Shown here in pieces: positions 23,877 through 31,097 of a stretch of 64,000 bases of DNA. The stretch comes from JADJPG01 sp964491875 (lineage in GTDB: Bacteria > Verrucomicrobiota > Verrucomicrobiia > Limisphaerales > JADJPG01). How positions within the stretch are numbered: the first letter of the stretch is position 1; the number at the start of each line of letters is the position of its first letter. The stretch is from positions 186,001-250,000 of the forward strand of contig CAZBIC010000002.1 in the NCBI GenBank assembly GCA_964491875.1, in the 5' to 3' direction. The translations under genes and the position numbers were made by a program. A model generated the notes under the pieces. The model made no database searches, had not been told where the DNA came from, and saw only the letters and a program-made list of their open reading frames with translations.

Positions 23877-25412
23877 ATGATCGGCAGCCAAACTAACCGG
23901 AAGCCCCTCGCAGCGGATCACTCCAGCGGAGCAACGCTCTCGCCTCTCGCTGAGATGGCACGCGATGGACAAGAGCTGCGGACGCTTTCAGTGGATTATT
24001 CCCTGACGCGTCGCGCGCTGGGACTCGCGATCGGGAGCCTGCTGATCGCCGGGTGTCTCTCGCTGCTGCTGATGATCGGCCGGATGCCGATCTTCTCCTC
24101 GTGGGTGAGCGACCCCATGTTCTTCAAGCGCTGCCTAGTCCTGCATGTCGATCTCGCGCTCATCGTCTGGTTCTTCTCGTTCGCGGCGGCGCTCTATTCG
24201 TTGTTGCCCGGAGATCGTTCGAGCCACGCGGCGTATCGGGCGGGCTTTGCCATCGCTTGCGTCGGAGTGCTTGCGATGATGGGCGGCACATTGATTCCGC
24301 GCACGGCGCCGGTGCTGGCGAACTACGTGCCGGTGATCGATAACCCGGTGTACGTCGCGGGCGTCACCTTGTTCTTCGGCGGACTGCTGCTGTGCTTCAT
24401 CAACGAGCGCCTGTTCGCCCGTCCGATGGAAGTTTCGAAGCACGCGCCCGCCTCCGTGTGGGAACCTTTTCGCGTCACTCCGGACGTCGCAACGGCGTTG
24501 AAGACAACCGCTCTGGCATACCTCGTGGCCATGACGACCTTCTTCGTGTCATGGGCAACGACACCACGCGAGTTGGACGCGAAGGTTTACTACGAACTGG
24601 TGTTCTGGGGCGGCGGGCATGTGCTTCAAGTGGCGAACGTGGCGGCGATGCTCGCGGTGTGGCTCCTGTTGCTCTCGTCGTTGTTGAAGTCCGCCGTGCT
24701 ATCTCCCGGAACCGCGCGCGTCCTGTTCGCGCTGCTGCTCGCGCCGCATTTGATCGGTCCGCTGCTCACTTTGAACGGAACGACGGGCTCGACCTATCGC
24801 CTTGGATTCACGCGGCTCATGCAATTCGGCATCGCGCCAGTCGTGTTGATCATCCTGACGATTTGCCTGCGCCGTCTCCGGCAGGCGTGGCGGTACGGAT
24901 CCATCGGCAAAGCAGACTTGCGCGATCCACGACTGGTTGGCTTCGCCGCCAGCGCGGCGCTGACGATCACCGGTTTCCTCATGGGCTCCGTCATTCGCAA
25001 CTCCAACACCATGATCCCGGCCCACTATCACGCTTCGATTGGCGCGGTGACGGTGGCGTTCATGACCGTCGCCTACCTGCTGCTCAAGCCGCTCGGCTTC
25101 ACGCTGCCGGGCACACGGCTGACGCGGTTGATTCCGTGGCAACTTTGTCTCTTTGGCTTTGGGCAGGTGATCTTCGCCATCGGATTTGGACTCGGCGGCA
25201 TGCACGGCCTGAGTCGCAAAGCTTACGCCACCGAGCAACACATCCGGTCCGTCGGCGAATTGGTCGGCCTGGGCGTGATGGGCTTCGGCGGCCTGATCGC
25301 CGTGGCGGGCGGATTGTTGTTCCTGCTGCTGATGGTGCGGGCGGGACGGTCGCGAACTTCCTCTGACATTTCCAAACTCAAACTAGAATCCCTAGCTAGG
25401 AGCAACACATGA
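23877..25412 (+). CDS. Heme-copper oxidase subunit I-like protein A (divergent; candidate NO reductase component)
   Basis: A 511-residue protein with about 12 membrane helices and degenerate heme-copper subunit I motifs. Low-spin heme ligands would be H90 (LVLHVDLALIVWF) and H385, the high-spin ligand H383 (IPAHYH), and a copper-type ligand H248 in GGGHVLQ. The residue four after this histidine, tyrosine in oxygen reductases, is V252, with Q251 beside it. The TM VII pair normally written HH reads HL (H291). The ATG at 23877 is preferred over a GTG at 23853 because the predicted transcription start is near 23861. Its TGA overlaps the next ATG (ATGA). It may be a structural partner or a second catalytic subunit of the protein at 26144. 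Ordinary annotation would probably say cytochrome c oxidase subunit I. Confidence 0.75.
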   Translation: MIGSQTNRKPLAADHSSGATLSPLAEMARDGQELRTLSVDYSLTRRALGLAIGSLLIAGCLSLLLMIGRMPIFSSWVSDPMFFKRCLVLHVDLALIVWFFSFAAALYSLLPGDRSSHAAYRAGFAIACVGVLAMMGGTLIPRTAPVLANYVPVIDNPVYVAGVTLFFGGLLLCFINERLFARPMEVSKHAPASVWEPFRVTPDVATALKTTALAYLVAMTTFFVSWATTPRELDAKVYYELVFWGGGHVLQVANVAAMLAVWLLLLSSLLKSAVLSPGTARVLFALLLAPHLIGPLLTLNGTTGSTYRLGFTRLMQFGIAPVVLIILTICLRRLRQAWRYGSIGKADLRDPRLVGFAASAALTITGFLMGSVIRNSNTMIPAHYHASIGAVTVAFMTVAYLLLKPLGFTLPGTRLTRLIPWQLCLFGFGQVIFAIGFGLGGMHGLSRKAYATEQHIRSVGELVGLGVMGFGGLIAVAGGLLFLLLMVRAGRSRTSSDISKLKLESLARSNT

Positions 25413-25558
25413 GCGAACCAGATAAAAAACATCCCATCCAAAAACTGATGGACAACACCTGGCTGCTGCTGGCGCTGGGCATCCTGATCCCGTTTCTCTC
25501 CTACACGGTGTGGGGCTGGATCGAGATCCTGTTCGTCAAACCGGCCACACTCCCATAA
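25409..25558 (+). CDS. Small single-helix membrane protein of the respiratory operon
   Basis: A 49-residue protein with a charged N-terminus, one membrane helix (about residues 17-43, WLLLALGILIPFLSYTVWGW) and a short tail. It overlaps the preceding subunit by ATGA and lies 21 nt before the CuA subunit, so it belongs to the complex operon. Small helices like this (as with subunit IIa of ba3 or CcoQ of cbb3) often stabilise heme-copper enzymes. No sequence family was recognised. Confidence 0.8.
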   Translation: MSEPDKKHPIQKLMDNTWLLLALGILIPFLSYTVWGWIEILFVKPATLP

Positions 25559-25579
25559 CCGCGACACCAAGGATCAACC

Positions 25580-26131
25580 ATGAGCCTACCCTCTCGCAGC
25601 AGCATTGAATGTCCGGCGCCGGACTGGTTCCACGCGCCCACCGGCAACGAGCGCATCTGGATCGGCCTGGCGCTCTGTTGGTGCATGGTCATGTCCCTGA
25701 TGATGCCCTACTGGCACTTCAAGGGGAAACAGAACAGCTCCGGTGAATCGTATTCGGTGAAGCCCGACGACTTCATCAAGCGCACGGAGAAATTCATTCT
25801 CGCCAACACCGGCACCGAGTCGCTGCTCGACGACGGCATCTCACCCGTCGTGCCCGCGCCGCCGGGCGAAGTCTATCTGATCGCCAAGCAGTTCGCGTGG
25901 TTCCCCATCCTCAAGCTGCGCGCCGGCGAAACCTACCGGCTGCACATCTCGTCGGTCGATTTTCAGCACGGCTTTTCGTTGCTGCCCATGAACATGAACT
26001 TTCAGGTCGTTCCCGGCTACGACCACGTCCTCACCATCAAGCCCCAGGCGCCGGGCACCTACCCGATTGTCTGCAACGAATTCTGCGGCATCGGCCACCA
26101 GAACATGGTCGGAAAAATCATCGTTGAATAA
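25580..26131 (+). CDS. CuA-containing subunit II of heme-copper enzyme
   Basis: A 183-residue protein with one membrane anchor (about 27-43) and a cupredoxin domain with a complete binuclear CuA site: H130, C165, C169, H173 and M176 in the pattern C-x3-C-x3-H-x2-M. The single anchor and small size resemble ba3/B-family subunit II. The protein accepts electrons from a cytochrome c or small copper protein and passes them to subunit I. The presence of CuA separates this enzyme from cNOR and from quinol-dependent qNOR. A weak GGATCAACC stretch precedes the ATG; the neighbouring genes are 21 and 12 nt away. Confidence 0.9.
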   Translation: MSLPSRSSIECPAPDWFHAPTGNERIWIGLALCWCMVMSLMMPYWHFKGKQNSSGESYSVKPDDFIKRTEKFILANTGTESLLDDGISPVVPAPPGEVYLIAKQFAWFPILKLRAGETYRLHISSVDFQHGFSLLPMNMNFQVVPGYDHVLTIKPQAPGTYPIVCNEFCGIGHQNMVGKIIVE

Positions 26132-26143
26132 GGAACCTCACCC

Positions 26144-27871
26144 ATGAGCAACAATTCTACTGGTAAACGCACCTGCGCCACCACCGGCCTGCCGGTCTGT
26201 CTGGACGCGGAATTCTTCATCAAATGCAACGCCGTGCTGGGCGTCGTGTTCCTGCTGATCGGCGGCATCGGCGCCCTGCTGCTGGCGCTGACCCGCTGGC
26301 AGACCGTGCATCTGCTCCCCGTCGACTGGTTCTATCGCATCCTCACCCTGCATGGGCTGAACATGCTGATCTTCTGGATCCTTTTCTTCGAGGTGGCGAT
26401 TCTCTACTTCGCCGCCACGTCGCTGCTCAACGTGAAGCTGTTCTCCGTCAAGACCGCCTGGGTTTCGTTGATCATGATGCTCGTGGGCGCGGTGATGGTG
26501 GATGTGACGATCTTCGTCGGTAAAGCCGATGTGATGATGACCTCCTACCTGCCGCTGCTCGCGCACCCGGCGTTTTATCTCGGCATCATTCTCGTCGCCG
26601 TGGGCACGCTCATCGCCGTGTTCAACTACTTCGCCACGCTCTACAAAGCGAAGAAGGAGAAAACCTATCAAGGCTCGGTGCCGCTGGTCGTCTTCGGCGC
26701 GACCGCCGCCGCCATCATCGCCGTGGTCACGCTGCTGCACGGCGCGATTGTCATGATCCCGACGTTCCTGCATTCAGCGGGCTGGATCGGGCAGCCCGAT
26801 CCGATCTGGTATCGCATGACGTGGTGGGGCCTCGGCCACATGTCGCAACAGGTCAACGTCTGCGCCATGGTCTCCGTCTGGTATCTCCTCGGCGCGCTCA
26901 CCACCGGCGCGAAGCCGCTCAATGAAACCGTCTGCCGCGGCGCCTTCCTGCTCTACATCTTCTTCATCAACCTCGCCTCCGCGCACCATCTGCTCGTCGA
27001 TCCAGCCATCAGTGCGGGCTGGAAAATTTGGAACACCTCTTACGCGATGTATCTCGCGGTGCTGGCGTCGATGATTCACGGCTTCACCGTTCCCGCCTCA
27101 ATCGAAGTGGCCATGCGCCACAAGGGCTACGTGAAAGGCCTGTTCGGCTGGCTCACCAACGCGCCGTGGCGGAACCCCGGCTTCTCCGCGTTCTTCCTCT
27201 CGCTCGTCATCTTCGGCTTCGGCGGCGGCATCACCGGCGTCACGCTCGGGACGCAGCAGATCAACATTATCGCCCACAACACGCTGCGCATCCCCGGCCA
27301 CTTCCATGTCACGGTGGTGGGCGGAACGACGCTGGCCTTCATGGGCCTCGCCTTTTACGTCGTGCCGCTCCTGTTCCAGCGCGAATACATCTTCAAGCCG
27401 CTGGCACGACTTCAGCCATACCTGTTCGGCATTGGCATCACGGTCATGGCCATGGGCATGTCGTTCGCAGGCTCGATGGGTGTTTCACGACGAAGTTGGG
27501 ACATCGAGGCGGCGGGATCGATCTACGGTCCGGCGGCGCACTTGTTCCTCGCGGCGGTTGGCATCGGCGGTGTTCTGGCCTTCCTCGGCCTGCTGCTGTT
27601 CATCCTGCTGACGGTGGGCACTTTGATCTTCGGACGCTCCATCGTGGGCAAACCGATGGAGAACTGGGGCACACCCAAGCAATTGGGCCGGGAAGAACAC
27701 GAGCACGCACCGGCCGGCGTTCCGTCTGGCTCCGTTGCTCCAGCGATGGCGTTAGTGGAAGCGCATCCGACGCAAGGCACCATGGTGCTCGCGCTCATCT
27801 TCCTGTTGAGCTTTGCGGTTTACTACTTCGCGAACTGGAAGGCGCTGGCGGATGTGTGGCCCGTGCGCTGA
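26144..27871 (+). CDS. Heme-copper oxidase subunit I-like protein B, tyrosine replaced by glutamine (putative NO reductase catalytic subunit)
   Basis: A 575-residue integral membrane protein. Ligand histidines are intact: low-spin heme H70 (LTLHGLNMLIFW) and H388, high-spin heme H386 (IPGHFHVT), CuB-type H232, H281 and H282. The cross-linked tyrosine that follows the first CuB histidine by four residues in A-, B- and other oxygen reductases is replaced: the motif reads G-H-M-S-Q-Q, giving Q236. Loss of that tyrosine is a known mark of nitric oxide reductases inside the superfamily, including the B-family-derived NOR clades described by Hemp, Murali, Gennis and colleagues. The HFHVTVVGGTT segment is B-family (ba3)-like. 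Together with CuA and nirK nearby, NO reduction to N2O is the best guess. Preceded by AAGGAACC, 12 nt after the CuA gene. Confidence 0.8.
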   Translation: MSNNSTGKRTCATTGLPVCLDAEFFIKCNAVLGVVFLLIGGIGALLLALTRWQTVHLLPVDWFYRILTLHGLNMLIFWILFFEVAILYFAATSLLNVKLFSVKTAWVSLIMMLVGAVMVDVTIFVGKADVMMTSYLPLLAHPAFYLGIILVAVGTLIAVFNYFATLYKAKKEKTYQGSVPLVVFGATAAAIIAVVTLLHGAIVMIPTFLHSAGWIGQPDPIWYRMTWWGLGHMSQQVNVCAMVSVWYLLGALTTGAKPLNETVCRGAFLLYIFFINLASAHHLLVDPAISAGWKIWNTSYAMYLAVLASMIHGFTVPASIEVAMRHKGYVKGLFGWLTNAPWRNPGFSAFFLSLVIFGFGGGITGVTLGTQQINIIAHNTLRIPGHFHVTVVGGTTLAFMGLAFYVVPLLFQREYIFKPLARLQPYLFGIGITVMAMGMSFAGSMGVSRRSWDIEAAGSIYGPAAHLFLAAVGIGGVLAFLGLLLFILLTVGTLIFGRSIVGKPMENWGTPKQLGREEHEHAPAGVPSGSVAPAMALVEAHPTQGTMVLALIFLLSFAVYYFANWKALADVWPVR

Positions 27872-27901
27872 AGAAGTGTTGATGGCGATGGAGACAAACT
27901 T

Positions 27902-28855
27902 ATGACCAGCACCATTACCGCACCGCCAGCGAACCGCTTCGTGGCAGGAGCGACCAGGTTCCTCTCGGGCGGCCGCTTTCCGGCCTTTGCGATCTGTGCG
28001 CTGGTCTTCTATCAGATCTTCATCGCCGTGATGGCGTTCATGCCGCCCAACGGTGGAGCGTGGGGCGAGTTCCTCGAAGACTTCCGGATGCGCTGCTTCA
28101 AGCTCGATCCGAAAAGCGGATGGATGGAGATGAGTTCTGTCTGGGTCATGCTCAGCGAACCGCTGCCGCTCCAGGCGATCTTCTTCTTCCTCTGGCGCAC
28201 GCCGCTGCGCGAGCTGTGGCAGACAAGACGCCGGGCTTACGCACAGGTTGCCGCCTGCGCGCTGCTGCTGGTGAGTTTGATCGGCGTCAGCCTGATGGGT
28301 CTGGGCCGTGCGCAAGCAACGCCGAAGGAACTGCCATTTCCCGCCGTCAACCTGCGCAGCGCGCTGGTCATGCCAAGCTTCACGCTCACCAACCAGGATG
28401 GCCATGCCGTCTCGCTCTCCGACTTCAAAGGCCGCGTTGTGCTGGTCACCGCCGTCTATTCCACCTGCACCACCACCTGCCCGATGCTGCTGACGAAAGT
28501 CCGCACCGTGCTCGACGAACTGACTCCCGCCGAGCGCGACGATCTGGCAGTGGTGGCTTTTTCCCTCAACCCGGAGACCGACACGCGCGAGCTGCGTGCC
28601 ATGACCGCGAAAATGTATGGGATGAAGTCGCAGTTCCATTTCGTGAACGGTGTCCCGTCCGAGATGAACGCGCTGCTCGACAAGCTCAGCGTGGCCCGCA
28701 CCCGCGACGAGAAGAGTGGCCAGATCATGCACTCGAATCTGTTCTTCCTCCTCGACCGCGAAAATCGCATCGCCTACCGGCTTTCGTTGAGCCAAAACGA
28801 ATCCTCGTGGCTCAGCTCCGCCCTGCGGGTGTTGCTCGCGGAGAAATCATCGTGA
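27902..28855 (+). CDS. SCO/SenC copper chaperone with extra N-terminal membrane domain
   Basis: A 317-residue protein. The C-terminal half (about 155-315) is an SCO1/SenC thioredoxin-like copper chaperone with CTTTC (C189, C193) and the distant copper histidine H277 (IMHSNLFFLLD). It should deliver copper to the CuA site of the adjacent subunit II. The N-terminal half (about 25-137) has two to three membrane helices and a soluble segment that do not match the usual single SCO anchor; I do not recognise it. GGAG lies eight nt before the ATG, 30 nt after the previous gene. Confidence 0.85.
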   Translation: MTSTITAPPANRFVAGATRFLSGGRFPAFAICALVFYQIFIAVMAFMPPNGGAWGEFLEDFRMRCFKLDPKSGWMEMSSVWVMLSEPLPLQAIFFFLWRTPLRELWQTRRRAYAQVAACALLLVSLIGVSLMGLGRAQATPKELPFPAVNLRSALVMPSFTLTNQDGHAVSLSDFKGRVVLVTAVYSTCTTTCPMLLTKVRTVLDELTPAERDDLAVVAFSLNPETDTRELRAMTAKMYGMKSQFHFVNGVPSEMNALLDKLSVARTRDEKSGQIMHSNLFFLLDRENRIAYRLSLSQNESSWLSSALRVLLAEKSS

Positions 28856-28877
28856 CTGCAGGACAAAGGAAGGCGTG

Positions 28878-30947
28878 ATGGCGAGCGTTGAACTGAAGGA
28901 TGAATCTCCGCCCGCCCCACGGGCCGAAGGTCTGCTACGGCAACTGGAGAACGGCTGGCTCTACCTTGACCGGTTGATTGAGAAGTTCATCCCGCCCACA
29001 CTCAATCCATTCAGCCAGCTCGGCGCGATGGCGAACACCTCGCTCATCATCGCCGTCATCTCCGGCATCGTGCTGCTGATCTGGTATTCGCCGAGCGTCC
29101 ATCACGCCTACGAATCACTGGAAACAATCCGCCAGTCCTCGTGGCTCGGCCAGATGATGCGCTCGATCCATCGCTACAGTTCGGATGGCTGCCTTTTCTT
29201 CGTTTTGCTCCACGCGCTCCGCATCATCTGTCAGCGCCGGTTCACCGGCCCGCGCTGGCTGGCGTGGACCACCGGCCTGCTGTTGCTCTCCCTGCTCTGG
29301 TTTATCGGCTGGACCGGCTACTGGCTCGTCTGGGACGTGCGCGGACAACACGCCGCTCTTGGCACCGCGCGTTTCATCGACCGGCTGCCGATTTTCGCCG
29401 AGCCGCTCTCCCGCTCCTTTCTCACCGATCAAAGCATGCCGTCGCTTTTGTTCTTTGTGATCTTCTTCGTCCACATGCTCGCGCCGCTGGCCGTCGGCAT
29501 TGGCATCTGGATGCATCTCATGCGGGTGAACCGCGCGAAATTTCTCGCCGGCCGGGCAATGACGCTCTGGCTGGTCGGCTCGCTCGTTGTGCTCTCCGCG
29601 CTGCTGCCCGCCTTCAGCGCCAGCCCTGCGCTCATGACCGTGAAGGCACAGAAGTTCAGCATCGATTGGTGGTATCTCTGGCCCTTACTGCTGACGGATC
29701 GTCTGAGCGGCGGATTGCTCTGGGCGGTGTTCCTAGGCATCGGCCTCGGGGCGCTGACCGTGCCTTGGTGGATGGCGAAGCGACGGCTCATGGTGCAATG
29801 GAAAGCCCAGGTGGATGTGCCGCGCTGCATGGGCTGCACGATCTGCGCGCAGGATTGCCCCTTCAACGCCATCACCATGGTGCCGCGCGAAGACGGAAAG
29901 AAGTTCGCCGTGCAATCCTACGTGAACCCCGACCTGTGCGTGAGCTGCGGCATCTGCACCGGCTCGTGTGATTCCCAGGCCATCAATCTGCCCGCGCTGA
30001 ACAGCCGCGAGGTCGAGAAGGGCATTCACGTCTGGATCGACGCGCAGAAAGCGCGCGGTGTGAAACCGTTCGTGGCCTTCTGCTGCGCCGAATCGTCGAG
30101 CGCCGCGCTGCGCGCGGATGCCGATGGCAACTCCGCCGAACTGCCCGGCTATCGTGTGCAAACCGTCCCGTGCATCGGATGGGTGAGCGCGGTGATTCTC
30201 GAACGCACCTTGCAACGCGGAGCCGGCGGCGTGCTCGTCGTCGGCTGCGGCGAGGGTGACCCGGTGGCGCGCGAAGGTATGAAGTGGTTTGGCCAGCGCA
30301 TGGTTGGCCGCCGCGAACCAAGATTCGACCCGGCCAAGGCCGATCCGTCGCGCGTCCGCTTCGTTCAGTTCGACCGCACCCGCCGCGCTGAGTTGCTGAA
30401 GGTGGCACGTGAGTTCCAGCAGACATCGGCGACACTTCCCGCCAGGACGCCGCGCAAGCTGGTTCCGAAGATCGCCGCCGCCATCGCGGTGACGGTCGGG
30501 CTGTGCGCAGTGACCTTCGCCTTCAGCAATCTGCCGTACCGCACGCCGCATTCGCCCGCGCCCGAGTTGGTCGTGTCCTTCAACCACAGCGGTGCGCTCA
30601 TCGAGGCGCGAAAGCTGTCCAAGGAAGAACTGGCCAAGCGCCTTCCACACATGCGCGCCCAGGTGAATGTAACCCGCGAGCGAGTACCGGTGCGTCTGCG
30701 CGTCCAGGTGGACGGCCAGGTCGTGTATGATCAATCCTTCCAACCCAAGGGCCTCTCGAAGGATGGTCCCAGCATCGCCGTAGTGCGCCTGCCTCAATCT
30801 CCCGGCTCCCATCAGGTCCGGGTCGAACTCGCCGACACCGCCGACACCAATCAATGGACCAAGCAATGGAACGAGACGGTCGAGTTTCAGGAAAACCGGA
30901 ATCGCGTGGTGCTGTTCGACACCAAGGCAGGTTTCACTTTGCATTGA
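28878..30947 (+). CDS. Cytochrome b - 2x[4Fe-4S] ferredoxin - MvhD-like fusion
   Basis: A 689-residue fusion. Residues about 45-300 form a cytochrome b/b6 N-terminal-type membrane domain with two b-heme histidine pairs (H98/H199 and H112/H213). Residues 313-370 hold a dicluster ferredoxin (C317-C320-C323-C327 and C354-C357-C360-C364). Residues about 395-515 resemble the delta subunit of methyl-viologen-reducing hydrogenase (FCCAE, PCIGW, VVGCGEGD cysteines). A last membrane helix (about 530-550) leads to a soluble C-terminal domain with a DGQVVYDQSF strand pattern. The layout suggests electron exchange between quinone, cytoplasmic Fe-S or flavin partners and the heme-copper enzyme. The start at 28878 follows AGGAAGG. 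It closes the operon. Confidence 0.8.
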   Translation: MASVELKDESPPAPRAEGLLRQLENGWLYLDRLIEKFIPPTLNPFSQLGAMANTSLIIAVISGIVLLIWYSPSVHHAYESLETIRQSSWLGQMMRSIHRYSSDGCLFFVLLHALRIICQRRFTGPRWLAWTTGLLLLSLLWFIGWTGYWLVWDVRGQHAALGTARFIDRLPIFAEPLSRSFLTDQSMPSLLFFVIFFVHMLAPLAVGIGIWMHLMRVNRAKFLAGRAMTLWLVGSLVVLSALLPAFSASPALMTVKAQKFSIDWWYLWPLLLTDRLSGGLLWAVFLGIGLGALTVPWWMAKRRLMVQWKAQVDVPRCMGCTICAQDCPFNAITMVPREDGKKFAVQSYVNPDLCVSCGICTGSCDSQAINLPALNSREVEKGIHVWIDAQKARGVKPFVAFCCAESSSAALRADADGNSAELPGYRVQTVPCIGWVSAVILERTLQRGAGGVLVVGCGEGDPVAREGMKWFGQRMVGRREPRFDPAKADPSRVRFVQFDRTRRAELLKVAREFQQTSATLPARTPRKLVPKIAAAIAVTVGLCAVTFAFSNLPYRTPHSPAPELVVSFNHSGALIEARKLSKEELAKRLPHMRAQVNVTRERVPVRLRVQVDGQVVYDQSFQPKGLSKDGPSIAVVRLPQSPGSHQVRVELADTADTNQWTKQWNETVEFQENRNRVVLFDTKAGFTLH

Positions 30948-31048
30948 GAGGAGTTCAGCTGGATTTCTGAGACCGATTCCAACGCGGGTCGAATTGTTTT
31001 CCGTCCCAGAGCGATGCTGCTTCGGTCACGCACTTTCCGCGCAGAGCC

Positions 31049-31062
31049 TTGACCTGAGTCAA
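31049..31062 (+). promoter_or_regulatory. FNR/DNR-type box with class II promoter spacing (hemN-like gene)
   Basis: The palindrome TTGAC-CTGA-GTCAA is followed after exactly 22 nt by TATTAA (31085-31090), a near-consensus -10. The predicted start near 31097 adjoins the ATG at 31098, implying an almost leaderless mRNA. Confidence 0.85.
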
Positions 31063-31097
31063 CGCCGCAGATGCTACGTAGGCGTATTAACAGTGAC

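Noticed and set aside
26144..27871. Ordinary ba3-type cytochrome c oxidase
   Set aside because: The active-site tyrosine position is glutamine (Q236), which is not compatible with the known oxygen-reductase mechanism.
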